Assembly (NCBI GenBank): GCA_963540515.1
Contig: CAUTNA010000003.1
Span: forward strand, 8,532-72,531
Length of the DNA: 64,000 nucleotides
From: JAFGMC01 sp963540515
GTDB taxonomy: Bacteria; Pseudomonadota; Alphaproteobacteria; Rs-D84
Reading direction: 5' to 3'
The notes beneath the pieces are model-generated. The model was given only the letters and a program-made list of their open reading frames with translations, ran no database searches and was not told the DNA's origin. This document shows positions 26,789-35,037 of this stretch, in pieces. Within the stretch, counting starts at the first letter, position 1. Every line of letters begins with the position of its first letter. A program made the translations under genes and the position numbers.

Positions 26789-27152
26789 GTCACTTTTGTG
26801 ATGATAATTCTGAACTCGTTGCGGAATAACCGTTTTGGACTGGGGGGCAGTTCCCCACAGCTCCACCATCTTTAAGGGTGAGTTTAGAGATTATAAATAA
26901 GTTTTATAATTTGTTTATGATCTTCTGGGGCTGAAATTAGTATCGACAGACGTAATAAAGGCAAATCGACTGAATTCGGGTAGTTTCGTAAGAACTGATA
27001 AAAACTGAATGGCGATAGAATCGCTGCGAACGATACAGTTCGCTTTGCAATGGCTGCCTAATTAGGTTTTGAGACATTACTGGCAATTGTTGGTAGTCTC
27101 GATTGCTTTTGCGGGGTTTCCTATCACCTGGCAACAGAAGATAGGGTTTTAT
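26789..27152 (+). ncRNA. ssrA: Circularly permuted two-piece tmRNA
   Basis: tmRNA rescues stalled ribosomes. The acceptor piece comes first and ends with CAGCTCC-A-CCA at 26858-26868, preceded by a T-arm-like stem (TGGGG/CCCCA) with an unusual 7-nt loop. A spacer of ~58 nt follows. The coding piece then begins with GGGGCTG at 26927. GGGGCTG and CAGCTCC form the 7-bp tRNA-like acceptor stem with the G3-U70 wobble required by alanyl-tRNA synthetase. The tag frame is at 27026-27061. The inverted order of the two halves is the permuted form known from alphaproteobacteria. The outer ends are estimated; a CCTATC/GATAGG hairpin near 27120-27148 may be the 3' end or terminator. Confidence 0.9.
27026..27061 (+). 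other. tmRNA proteolysis-tag reading frame
   Basis: Read from a GCG resume codon the tag is ANDTVRFAMAA followed by TAA. It keeps the AND start and the AA end recognised by SspB/ClpXP-type machinery in other bacteria. If the preceding GCT is the resume codon, one more Ala is added. Confidence 0.85.
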
Positions 27153-27175
27153 TTATTAAAGAAAACGAGGAAAAA

Positions 27176-27418
27176 ATGGGAAAACTTAGAAAAATATTTT
27201 TTAATTCTATATTTGTACTTTTATATCTATCTTTCTTAGCTCAATTTATTTATATTTTAATTAGAGTAGGCAGAACAGATTTGAGTGAAAAAATTGGATT
27301 TTTAGGACTTATTTCTATTGAATGGTTGATTTTGATGACTTCTAGATTTATGTATAGAAAAGTAGGGTCAAATAATTCTTATTCTGGTGGAAATTCTCAT
27401 AACAGAAGATTTAATTAA
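27176..27418 (+). CDS. Small two-helix membrane protein
   Basis: An 80-residue protein with two predicted transmembrane helices (about 9-31 and 41-58) and a polar Ser/Asn/Gly-rich tail (SNNSYSGGNSHNRRFN). GAGGAAAAA precedes the ATG. It lies directly after tmRNA, before a terminator. Function unknown. Confidence 0.6.
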   Translation: MGKLRKIFFNSIFVLLYLSFLAQFIYILIRVGRTDLSEKIGFLGLISIEWLILMTSRFMYRKVGSNNSYSGGNSHNRRFN

Positions 27419-27438
27419 TATTTATAGAAATCTTTAAT

Positions 27439-27460
27439 CCCGCTCTTAATGCGGGTTTTT
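27439..27460 (+). terminator. Terminator of the 27176 gene
   Basis: A GC-only 5-bp stem (CCCGC/GCGGG) with a 7-nt loop, followed by TTTTT. Confidence 0.8.
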
Positions 27461-27467
27461 ATTTAAA

Positions 27468-27492
27468 TAAAAAAGCCTCTTTAGAGGCTTTA
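27468..27492 (-). terminator. Terminator of the 27508 gene
   Basis: An 8-bp stem (AAAGCCTC/GAGGCTTT) with a TTTA-type tetraloop and, on the minus strand, a downstream T-rich tract. It pairs back-to-back with the plus-strand terminator. Confidence 0.75.
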
Positions 27493-27507
27493 AAAAACTA
27501 AAAAAAT

Positions 27508-27756
27508 TTATTTTTTGTTTTTCTTAACTGTTGATTTAGTTATTTTAGTTTTAGGTGTCTTTTTTACAGATGTATTTTTAAATTCTGTATATAATTTTTG
27601 ACCACATACATAGCAACCAAATGCAGATAAAGCTGTTATAGTACCTGCAAGTAATCCATCACAGAAAATGGCAAATAAAATTACAAAAAAACATAATCCA
27701 ATAACATATTGAGGATTTTTTTGGATAATTGATGATATTTTCTTTAAGTTATTCAT
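27508..27756 (-). CDS. Small membrane protein with a lysine-rich tail
   Basis: The 82-residue protein has two hydrophobic segments (about 16-34 and 36-52) and a strongly basic C-terminal tail (KKTPKTKITKSTVKKNKK) that would face the cytoplasm. Family unknown. It lies 23 bases downstream of the 27780 gene on the same strand, so the two are probably co-expressed. Confidence 0.6.
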   Translation of the reverse strand: MNNLKKISSIIQKNPQYVIGLCFFVILFAIFCDGLLAGTITALSAFGCYVCGQKLYTEFKNTSVKKTPKTKITKSTVKKNKK

Positions 27757-27779
27757 TTTTATTCCTTAATTTATAAAGT

Positions 27780-28364
27780 TTAAAATATAATATTACCTTC
27801 TAATTTTGATCCTTTTGGAAAATTACCAAAAGATACATTTTCTGTAATATATATATTGCCTGTTATTGTAAACTTACCACAGAATTTTAATCTTCCAAGA
27901 TTTCGTAAAAATAAATTTCCTTTTATAGATACATCACAAGGCAAAGTATAATTATACATATTTTGTACATATAAATTACCAACCAAGTTTTCATTCTGTC
28001 TTATAGAATCTATACTATTTTTTCCATCTACAATAACATCACCATATCTATTATAAACCTTATCCTTATTCTTGCAATTTATATTTTTATTAATAGGTAT
28101 ATTTTCTTTTATCTTTATTTTATTTGACTCTATCTTGTGTGTATTTTTATAAACAACAATAAGTTTTGTCTTATTTGTTTTATTAGTTGATTTGTATGCA
28201 TTAATTATTTCGAAAGTTAGAATTGTAAAAAATACAAATAAAAATGAAAGTAATGTCACATTTGATATTCCAACAATATCAGTCGATTTAATATAATTTT
28301 TTAAATTATCTAAAAAATATTTAAATTTATTTTTTAAATTTCTTAGTTTTTCTTTTACATTCAT
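27780..28364 (-). CDS. Membrane-anchored protein with a bactofilin-like beta-helix
   Basis: The 194-residue product has a charged cytoplasmic N-terminus, a transmembrane helix at about 35-57, a Lys-rich linker, and a C-terminal region of short repeating strands (VGNLYVQNMYNYT, VSIKGNLFLRNLG, ITGNIYITENV). These resemble the right-handed beta-helix of polymer-forming (bactofilin-like) or pentapeptide-type domains. This is a structural inference; no catalytic motif is visible. Confidence 0.5.
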   Translation of the reverse strand: MNVKEKLRNLKNKFKYFLDNLKNYIKSTDIVGISNVTLLSFLFVFFTILTFEIINAYKSTNKTNKTKLIVVYKNTHKIESNKIKIKENIPINKNINCKNKDKVYNRYGDVIVDGKNSIDSIRQNENLVGNLYVQNMYNYTLPCDVSIKGNLFLRNLGRLKFCGKFTITGNIYITENVSFGNFPKGSKLEGNIIF

Positions 28365-28471
28365 ATATTATACCAGTTTTGACTAAATATATTTACGCAA
28401 AATATATTTGTCAAGTTATTTATAACTTGTATGAAAAAAATATAATCTTTGATATAATTACCTAGATAATT

Positions 28472-29488
28472 ATGAAATTTATAAGAATATTTTACATATT
28501 TTTAATTTGTGTTTTATCTTTACATTCTTTTGGACAATCAAAAGAATGTAGATTTGAAAAGATTGATGAAAGTACTACTATTACCAAAAATTTATTATTA
28601 TCAGGAGTATCTCCTGATCTAGTTGTCTATATTTGTGAAAATACTTGTATAAACGATATTGAAGGTAATAGTACTGATAATATTGATTATATTTGTTTAT
28701 GTGAAAAAAATGATTGTACTTGGTTTGCCCATAGAGATAGAAATGGAAAATCTGAAGGTAATAAATATATTGGAACAAATAGTGTTTGGATTTGTGATAT
28801 AGGAGATCATGAAAAAATGTTTAATATCAAGGGGTTATTAAACGATAATGCTGTAAAAATATATTTATCAGAAGTTAAATATTTTTGTAATTCTTTAATT
28901 CCAAATGTCACAGAAGGTTTTTACAAGTATAATAATAGATTTTTCGCTGATAGAGAAAGTTTTGTATATAAAAAATATTCAGATATTAATAGATTAGGAG
29001 GTTATTTGTATTCTAGTATTTTAATCAGTAGAAAAGAAAATAAAAATAATGAAGAGATATTTTATAAAATAATGTCTAATTCAAATTATGATGAAAAAGA
29101 AAAAATAGATCTATTGCAACAACAATTAGATGGAAAACAAATTAATCTTAAAGAAAATGATGTGGCAAAAAATCAAATATCTAATAAAGAACAGAATTAC
29201 AATATTAAAGATATAAAAGGAAAAATAGAAAATATAAAAGATAGAATATTAGAAGTACAAAATAAATTAAAAACAAGTGTATGGAAAGATAAGGATGGAA
29301 AATTTAATAAACACAGATTATTATCAGACAGTATAGCGGGAGTAGTATTAGGAACTGCTGGAGGACTTATAACAAGTACAGTAATGAAGAAAGTACAAGT
29401 AAAAAATGGTTATGAAGATATACAGTGTACAATAAACGGTCAATCAGTAGCCTCTTATGGTGATGAGTTTAGTGTCGGGAGAAAATAA
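28472..29488 (+). CDS. Secreted Cys-rich protein ending in the shared module
   Basis: The 338-residue protein has a Sec signal peptide (cleavage near HSFGQS). A Cys-rich N-terminal domain of ~130 residues follows (CENTCINDIEG, CLCEKNDCTWF), then a charged, partly coiled-coil linker (DIKGKIENIKDRILEVQNKL). It ends in the same ~70-residue module as the proteins at 14148 and 32364. The module DNA is almost identical to the copy at 14158-14363. The final residues change to VGRK rather than VGIK, because the identity ends there. Probably surface or periplasmic; function unknown. The next secreted gene starts 30 bases downstream. Confidence 0.75.
   Translation: MKFIRIFYIFLICVLSLHSFGQSKECRFEKIDESTTITKNLLLSGVSPDLVVYICENTCINDIEGNSTDNIDYICLCEKNDCTWFAHRDRNGKSEGNKYIGTNSVWICDIGDHEKMFNIKGLLNDNAVKIYLSEVKYFCNSLIPNVTEGFYKYNNRFFADRESFVYKKYSDINRLGGYLYSSILISRKENKNNEEIFYKIMSNSNYDEKEKIDLLQQQLDGKQINLKENDVAKNQISNKEQNYNIKDIKGKIENIKDRILEVQNKLKTSVWKDKDGKFNKHRLLSDSIAGVVLGTAGGLITSTVMKKVQVKNGYEDIQCTINGQSVASYGDEFSVGRK
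29273..29478 (+). repeat. 206-nt repeat, copy B (shared C-terminal module)
   Basis: In-frame with the end of the 28472 gene. It is near-identical to copy A (14158-14363, inverted) and about 96% identical by eye to copy C (32826-33031). Confidence 0.9.
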
Positions 29489-29518
29489 CTTAATAATAAA
29501 AAAATGAAAGGAGTAGAA

Positions 29519-29902
29519 ATGAACAAATATATATTAGCTTTATTGATTTTACCAATTGCTTTTACATTAAATGATGCAATGGCTAAAATAAAAAATTGTC
29601 CTTGTGGTAATGTTATTGGGGATTGGGATGATTACAATATTGATGGTTTACATAAAAAAGATAAAAGTTTGTTTCGTATAGATGTAAGCAATAAAAAGAG
29701 TAAAAATCTTGTCGCTAATTTTGCAACTTGTAGGTGTAGTGCAAATTGTGTTAAATCTAAAAAAAGATCTTCTGTTGTATTAACAAGTAATCCACCAGTT
29801 TATGTTGATTATGTTTGTTCAAAAAACAAGAATGGATATATGTGGCTTAGAACCGAGATAAGAGGAAAAAAGGTTAAAAATAGCAAACCAATGCCATTAT
29901 AA
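29519..29902 (+). CDS. Small secreted Cys-rich protein
   Basis: Starting at ATG 29519, with an excellent AAAGGAG ribosome-binding site, the product is ~127 residues. It has a Sec signal peptide (cleavage near NDAMA) and six cysteines in two clusters (NCPCGNV; TCRCSANCVK) plus VDYVCSK. It is basic overall and I recognise no family. The position just behind a module protein suggests they are co-secreted or functionally linked. Confidence 0.65.
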   Translation: MNKYILALLILPIAFTLNDAMAKIKNCPCGNVIGDWDDYNIDGLHKKDKSLFRIDVSNKKSKNLVANFATCRCSANCVKSKKRSSVVLTSNPPVYVDYVCSKNKNGYMWLRTEIRGKKVKNSKPMPL

Positions 29903-29929
29903 TTATCTTTCAATAAAGATAAACAATTT

Positions 29930-29957
29930 AAAAGACACATTTTTGTGTCTTTTTATT
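29930..29957. terminator. Bidirectional terminator
   Basis: AAAAGACAC pairs with GTGTCTTTT around a 6-nt loop, followed by a T-run. It lies between the convergent 29519 gene and prfB. Confidence 0.8.
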
Positions 29958-29973
29958 TTAGATAAAAACTCTA

Positions 29974-31048
29974 TTAAATTATACTTTTTAAGTATTCCAG
30001 CATAAAGTTATCTATATCACCATCAAGAACTTCATCTGAATTTGTATTTTCAAAACCAGTGCGTACATCTTTTACTAATTTATAGGGGTATAAAACATAG
30101 TTTCGTATTTGACTTCCCCATTCAATTTTTTTTTGGTTTTCTTTTTCTTTGTCTTCAATTTCTTTTCTTTTCTTTAATTCTAAGTCATAAAGACGGCTTT
30201 TCAATATTTTCATTGCCATTTCTTTATTTTGAATTTGAGATCTTTCATTTTGGCATGTTACAACAGTATTTGTTGGAATATGTGTTATTCTTACTGCACT
30301 GTCTGTTTTATTTACATGTTGTCCACCAGCACCACTGGACCTATATGTATCTATACGAAGATCTTTATCATTTATTTCAATTTCTATATCGTCATTAATA
30401 TCTGCCCAGACATCTATTGAGGCAAAACTTGTTTGACGCTTTCCATTTGCATTAAATGGAGATATTCTTACAAGTCTATGAACTCCAATTTCTGATTTGA
30501 GCCAACCATAAACATTTTTACCTGATATTTTATAGGTTATATTTTTAAGTCCAGCAGTATCCCCAATCCTCTCGTCCACAACTTCTAATTCAAAATTATG
30601 CCTTTCTGCCCATCTTTTATACATTCGTGATAACATTTCTGCCCAATCTTGTGCCTCAGTGCCACCAGCACCTGCTTGAATAAATATAAAAGCATTATTG
30701 TCATCTATAGTTTCTTTGAAAAGTGTCAAAATTTTTAAATTATTAATTTTCTCAGATAAAATATTTATATCTTTTTCAATTAAAGTATCATTTGGGTCTA
30801 ATTCATATAATTCTTTTAAATAATTAAAGTCTGATTCTAAACTTAAAAAATCTGTTAAAGTTTTTTCAAGGTTTGATTTTTTCTGAAGTATTTTTTTAGC
30901 TTTTTCTGCATCTGTCCAAAGTTCTGGATTGTTTATATTTTTGTTTAATTCTTCGATTTCTTTCTCTATATAAGGAATGTCAAAGAAACCCCCTTATTGA
31001 TAAGAGATTATCTTTTAAATAGTTAAAAATATTTATATCAACTGACAT
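29974..31048 (-). CDS. prfB: Peptide chain release factor 2, programmed +1 frameshift
   Basis: RF2 ends translation at UGA and UAA. The open frame after the shift carries the codon-recognition SPF tripeptide (RISPFNANG) and the catalytic GGQ motif (GAGGQHVNKTD). The N-terminal 22 codons are in another frame, from ATG 31048 to an in-frame TGA. Joining them by a +1 shift at CTT-TGA-C gives ~357 residues, close to the E. coli length of 365. The frameshift makes RF2 regulate its own synthesis: scarce RF2 slows termination and favours the shift. The gene is divergent from the secreted-protein gene at 31158. Confidence 0.93.
30979..30994 (-). promoter_or_regulatory. prfB programmed +1 frameshift site
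   Basis: On the minus strand AGGGGG (30989-30994), TTT, then CTT-TGA-C match the E. coli prfB signal with the same spacing: an internal Shine-Dalgarno three bases before the slippery CUU and a UGA followed by C. Confidence 0.92.
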
Positions 31049-31051
31049 AAG

Positions 31052-31094
31052 ATTTATATTAATTAAAAACTGATAAAAATCAATTAATATAAAT
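31052..31094. repeat. 13-bp inverted repeat between divergent genes
   Basis: ATTTATATTAATT (31052-31064) is repeated as its exact reverse complement at 31082-31094, spaced by 17 bases. It lies in the ~110-base region between prfB and the secreted-protein gene. It could be an operator, but in such AT-rich DNA chance palindromes are common. Confidence 0.5.
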
Positions 31095-31157
31095 TAATAT
31101 TTTATATTTTATTAATTTATGATAAAATCTATAATTAAGATAATGTAGGTTAAGGTT

Positions 31158-32354
31158 GTGATTTTTTCTAAATTATATATTTTTTCTTTTTTATCTCTAT
31201 TTTTTATGCAATCCAGTTTTGCTGTATCTGCTGGTATGATTGGAGTTCCAGATCAGGCACGAGGTGCAGTTGATAACTCACGAGGTAAAAGAATGACTCA
31301 AATGTATTTTAGTAGTCAAAGAAAAAACTATTATTTACTAAATCAACCTGATGTTGATAGTGCATGCAGAGATAAAATATATAAATGTTTATCTAATTAT
31401 TGTGGTGATGTAACTGCGGTTCCTGGTCAAAGAGGCACAAGATGTACATATACATCTGAAACTGAATTATATAATTATGCAACTTTATGTATTCAAAAAG
31501 ATATAAGTGTATTACTTCCACAATATCAAAATGATTCAATTAATCGTGATGGAGGCGGTGGATCTAATACTGCTGCACATTTATGTCCAAAATATATACA
31601 ACAAGAAGTTTTATCTTATTTATCTATGTCAAATATGGCGGATCAATTAAGTAAATCAAGATCAAGTTTATGTATTCAAAGAAAGCAAGAATTAGAAGCT
31701 GCACTTGCATGTCATGCTGTATCAGTCAGTTATGGTAATGAAACAACTAGTATGCTTACCAGCAGACTTACTGATTCATGTGGAAATGGTGTACCAGGAG
31801 GATCCGCTGAAATGGTATCTCGTTTTGCAAATGCTGGAAATCTTGGGGCAAATATTTGGGGTTGGGCTGAAAAGATTGTAAGTATGGAAATGAATAAAAA
31901 AGGGGCAGATTGGAGAAATGCAATTGATTCAATACTTGCAAATTATACTAATAGAATGAATTTGGCTTGTGGAGATAATATGAAATTAAATACAGTTTCT
32001 AAGGAATCAAATTCTTCTATTAATCAAAATGGTATGGTTAATAAAACAAGTTTTCCAAATGCGAAAAAAGAAGTTTTTAATAATTTATGGTTAAAAGTTC
32101 AAAGTATGATTGATATTTATGATAGTGAAATTGCTAATCAAGTAGTTCAAGCAGGACTTACAAACGATATTACAACACAGAATGAATTTTTATCTACTTC
32201 TCAAATGGATAATATGCAGAAGGCGTATAAAAGTGGAACAAAAGTTTTTATACTTTCAGATTCTGCAAGATGTTTTATAACAGTATTTGGAGAACTTTCT
32301 GATGATGAAAAATCATTGGTTGCCCAAACATTTGCAGGGTGTGTAAATAGGTGA
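31158..32354 (+). CDS. Secreted Cys-containing protein of unknown function
   Basis: A 398-residue protein starting at GTG, with an AAGG site upstream. A Sec signal peptide is cleaved near QSSFA. The mature region is Ser/Asn-rich, carries 13 or so cysteines (CRDKIYKCLSNYCGD; CTYTSE), and is largely helical without repeats. I recognise no family. Low charge and the disulfide pattern suggest a periplasmic or exported component. The next gene, a coiled-coil protein carrying the shared module, starts 9 bases downstream, so the two form a probable operon. Confidence 0.7.
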   Translation: MIFSKLYIFSFLSLFFMQSSFAVSAGMIGVPDQARGAVDNSRGKRMTQMYFSSQRKNYYLLNQPDVDSACRDKIYKCLSNYCGDVTAVPGQRGTRCTYTSETELYNYATLCIQKDISVLLPQYQNDSINRDGGGGSNTAAHLCPKYIQQEVLSYLSMSNMADQLSKSRSSLCIQRKQELEAALACHAVSVSYGNETTSMLTSRLTDSCGNGVPGGSAEMVSRFANAGNLGANIWGWAEKIVSMEMNKKGADWRNAIDSILANYTNRMNLACGDNMKLNTVSKESNSSINQNGMVNKTSFPNAKKEVFNNLWLKVQSMIDIYDSEIANQVVQAGLTNDITTQNEFLSTSQMDNMQKAYKSGTKVFILSDSARCFITVFGELSDDEKSLVAQTFAGCVNR

Positions 32355-32363
32355 GGTATATTT

Positions 32364-33041
32364 ATGAAAAAGTTTTTAATTTTTATGTTTTTTATATCTT
32401 TTTCTGTTTTGGATACGAAAGGTGTGTTTTCAGAAGAGCTTAACCAACAAGATTCTATTCAGAATTTAAATGACAGTTTAAGAGAAGATAATGAAAGTTT
32501 AAGATCTCAAATTACTCAAAAAGAGGAGGAAATAGAACAAAAAGAACAAGAATTAGCTGAAAAGCAAAGTGAACTAGAAGCTGCACAACTAGAAGCTAAA
32601 GAAAAAGGTAGTGAGTTAGAAGATACAAAATCAAAATTACGAAAATTGCAGAGAAAAACAAAGATATATAGTAATACAGATAATTGGCCTAATCCAAAAG
32701 GACATGATACAAGTATAACACCTATTAGTCTTGGTGTAAGTACTAAAGATTCAAATAAAAATAACAAAGAAATTTCAAATAAGAAAATTGAAGAATTAAG
32801 TAATAAAATAAAATCGGGTTTAAAAGTAAGTGTATGGAAAGATAAAGATGGAAAATTTAATAAACACAGATTATTATCAGACAGTATAGCGGGAGTAGTA
32901 CTAGGAACTGCCGGAGGACTTATAACAAGTACAGTAATGAAGAAAGTACAAGTAAAAAATAGTTATGAAGACATACAGTGTACAATAAACGGTCAATCAG
33001 TAGCATCTTATGGTGATGAGTTCAGTGTCGGTATTAAGTAA
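32364..33041 (+). CDS. Exported coiled-coil protein ending in the shared module
   Basis: The 225-residue protein has a Sec signal peptide (cleavage near KGVFS) and a ~75-residue coiled coil of Gln/Glu/Leu heptads (EEIEQKEQELAEKQSELEAA). A short linker and the ~70-residue module (VWKDKDGKFNK..., Gly-rich helix, DIQCTINGQSVASYGDEF) end it. It is the third protein with this tail, and its N-terminal part is unrelated to the other two. The coiled coil may oligomerise the module. GAGGT is the ribosome-binding site. Confidence 0.75.
   Translation: MKKFLIFMFFISFSVLDTKGVFSEELNQQDSIQNLNDSLREDNESLRSQITQKEEEIEQKEQELAEKQSELEAAQLEAKEKGSELEDTKSKLRKLQRKTKIYSNTDNWPNPKGHDTSITPISLGVSTKDSNKNNKEISNKKIEELSNKIKSGLKVSVWKDKDGKFNKHRLLSDSIAGVVLGTAGGLITSTVMKKVQVKNSYEDIQCTINGQSVASYGDEFSVGIK
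32826..33031 (+). repeat. 206-nt repeat, copy C (shared C-terminal module)
   Basis: Differs from copies A and B at about eight positions by eye, mostly synonymous (one gives Ser for Gly before YEDIQC). It is the more diverged member. Confidence 0.88.
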
Positions 33042-33065
33042 ATTATATTTTTTAAGGACTTTTAT

Positions 33066-33094
33066 AAACTCAACCTTTGTGTTGAGTTTTTTTA
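33066..33094. terminator. Bidirectional terminator
   Basis: An AACTCAAC/GTTGAGTT stem with a 6-nt loop and a T7 run lies between convergent genes. Confidence 0.8.
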
Positions 33095-33547
33095 TTTATT
33101 ATCTAAATCTATAATTTTATTAATATTTATATTATTTATAAAAGTTTCATCATGAGATACAATCAAAATTGCACCTTTGTATTGATTTAATGCATCTTCT
33201 AAAACTTCAATACTTTTAATATCTAAGTTATTAGTTGGTTCATCAAGTAACAATATATCTGCATCACTTGCAAAAGCTTTATTAAGTTCAATTAATTGTT
33301 GTTCTCCTCCACTTTTATTATCAGATATATTTATCTGATTTAATAAATAAGTGCTTGCATTTGAAATAATTTTACTACTGGATATTTCTAATTTATTTGA
33401 TAGAAGCTCTAGGAGAGTGCTTTTTCCAACTCCATTTTCCCCAATGATTGCGACTTTTGATTTATCATTAAAACTGATTGATAAATCATAAAATAAACAT
33501 TCTTGCCCACAAGAAAAAGAAACATTTAATAAAGATATTGATTTCAC
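33092..33547 (-). CDS. Very short ABC-F-like ATPase domain protein
   Basis: The 151-residue protein is one ABC ATPase domain with Walker A GENGVGKST (about 36-44), a signature-like SGGEQQ, Walker B ILLLDEPTNNLD typical of ABC-F proteins, and a switch His (IVSHDETF). The helical subdomain between Walker A and the signature is strongly shortened compared with a normal ~220-residue domain. There is no second domain and no membrane partner. It could be a compact functional ATPase or a decayed half of an ABC-F translation factor. The frame is intact. Confidence 0.7.
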   Translation of the reverse strand: MKSISLLNVSFSCGQECLFYDLSISFNDKSKVAIIGENGVGKSTLLELLSNKLEISSSKIISNASTYLLNQINISDNKSGGEQQLIELNKAFASDADILLLDEPTNNLDIKSIEVLEDALNQYKGAILIVSHDETFINNININKIIDLDNK

Positions 33548-33559
33548 GATAAAGCCTTT

Positions 33560-33609
33560 AATATAATTTTATTTTTTTGAAATTCTCAATTTTTTTATAA
33601 AATTATATT
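33560..33609. repeat. 13-bp inverted repeat upstream of the short ABC gene
   Basis: AATATAATTTTAT (33560-33572) recurs as its exact reverse complement at 33597-33609 with a 24-base spacer. It lies just upstream of the minus-strand ATPase start. Possible regulatory site or cruciform; chance is not excluded. Confidence 0.4.
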
Positions 33610-33680
33610 ATTAACATCAGCCTTTACCCTTAATTTTAAAATGTCCTCTAAACGTATAATACTTTTTTAAAGTAAAGTAT

Positions 33681-34016
33681 TTATTTTATAACGGATATTA
33701 CTATATCAAGAACACCATATTTATCAATTTCATCTTTTGGATAATATTTTGTCATCTCAATATCTATATTATCTTCTTTACTAAATCCACAATTTTCTTT
33801 ACCAGTAATGTTTGTAAGTTCTGAAAAACTATTAAAATTACACAGTCCTATAACTTTACAAGTTATTTGTTCTTTTGTATTAACATTTGTAAATAAAATA
33901 ATATCATTCAATTTTATATTTTTTCTTTTTTCATCATTTAAACGAAGTTCTATAGTTTTCAAATTATTTTTAATTTGATTAAATGGAAGTTCATTTAAAT
34001 TCATTTCAATTTTCAT
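33681..34016 (-). CDS. Small ASCH-domain protein
   Basis: A ~111-residue product from ATG 34016 (an upstream GTG at 34028 is less likely). It begins with MKIEMNLNELPFNQIKNN and continues with KTIELRLNDEKRKNIKLND, the conserved lysine/arginine pattern of small ASCH proteins, and ends with MTKYYPKDEIDKYGVL. These PUA-like proteins are proposed to bind RNA or modified nucleosides; the role is not established. It is the last gene of the hsd-rfb minus-strand run, 16 bases after rfbB. Confidence 0.8.
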   Translation of the reverse strand: MKIEMNLNELPFNQIKNNLKTIELRLNDEKRKNIKLNDIILFTNVNTKEQITCKVIGLCNFNSFSELTNITGKENCGFSKEDNIDIEMTKYYPKDEIDKYGVLDIVISVIK

Positions 34017-34032
34017 ATTAAAATCCACATTT

Positions 34033-35037
34033 TTATAAATACCACTTTACCGTTTTTATAATACCTGTATCAAATGTCTCTTCTGCTTTCCAACCTAGTT
34101 CTGTTTCAAGTTTTGTTGCATCAATTGCATATCTGAAATCATGTCCAGCTCTGTCTTCCACAAATTCGATTAATTCAGAGTATTTGGCTCCATTTTTACG
34201 TGGCATTTTTTCATCTAAAATTTCACAAATTTTATTAACAATTGTTATATTCTTTCTTTCATTGTGTCCGCCAATATTATATGTCTCACCTGATTTTCCT
34301 TTATGAAATATTAAATCAATTGCTTTGCAGTGATCTAAAACATATAACCAATCTCTTATATTTAATCCTTTTCCATAAATAGGTAATGGTTTTTCTTCTA
34401 ATGCCTGTTTTATTATATGTGGAATTAGTTTTTCATTATGTTGCTTTGGTCCATAATTATTAGAACAATTTGATGTAGTAATATTCATTCCAAATGTATG
34501 ATGATAAGCGCGTACTATAAAATCAGAACTTGCTTTACTTGCAGAATAGGGCGAGTTTGGGGCATAAGGTGTTTTTTCTGTAAAATATCCAGTCTCTCCT
34601 AGTGTTCCGTATACTTCATCAGTTGAAATATGATGAAAACGACAATCTTCATAACCAAGTTTTATTTTATTGGGGGCCTCCATCCAAGATTTAAACGCAA
34701 CATCAATTAAATTAAAAGTCCCGTTTATGTTGGTTTTTATAAAGGCATCTGGATTTTTTATTGAATTATCAACATGGCTTTCTGCTGCGAAATGAATAAC
34801 TCCTTTTATATCATTTTCTTTAAATAATTTTTCTATCAAAAGTCGATCACAAATATCACCTTGTATAAACTTATAATTATTCATCTTTTCACATTCTTTA
34901 AGATTATCTAAATTCCCTGCATAAGTTAATTTATCTAAATTAATAATATTATAATTAGTATATTTTTCACAAAAATATGGAATGAAATTTGAACCAATAA
35001 ATCCAGCCCCTCCTGTTATTAAAATTGTCTTAGACAT
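34033..35037 (-). CDS. rfbB: dTDP-glucose 4,6-dehydratase
   Basis: Second enzyme of dTDP-L-rhamnose synthesis. An extended SDR protein of ~334 residues has the NAD-binding GGAGFIGSNF near the N-terminus, the active-site HISTDEVYG and YSASKASSDFIVR (Tyr/Lys pair), and C-terminal LGWKAEETFDTGI. ATG 35037 is preferred because AAGGA lies upstream. The start overlaps the end of rfbD by 19 bp. Confidence 0.95.
   Translation of the reverse strand: MSKTILITGGAGFIGSNFIPYFCEKYTNYNIINLDKLTYAGNLDNLKECEKMNNYKFIQGDICDRLLIEKLFKENDIKGVIHFAAESHVDNSIKNPDAFIKTNINGTFNLIDVAFKSWMEAPNKIKLGYEDCRFHHISTDEVYGTLGETGYFTEKTPYAPNSPYSASKASSDFIVRAYHHTFGMNITTSNCSNNYGPKQHNEKLIPHIIKQALEEKPLPIYGKGLNIRDWLYVLDHCKAIDLIFHKGKSGETYNIGGHNERKNITIVNKICEILDEKMPRKNGAKYSELIEFVEDRAGHDFRYAIDATKLETELGWKAEETFDTGIIKTVKWYL

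Noticed and set aside
26937..27134. Minus-strand frame over tmRNA
   Set aside because: It lies entirely over the structured tmRNA coding piece.
29974..30729. RF2 read as a truncated or broken gene
   Set aside because: The missing N-terminus is encoded upstream and restored by the standard +1 frameshift site.
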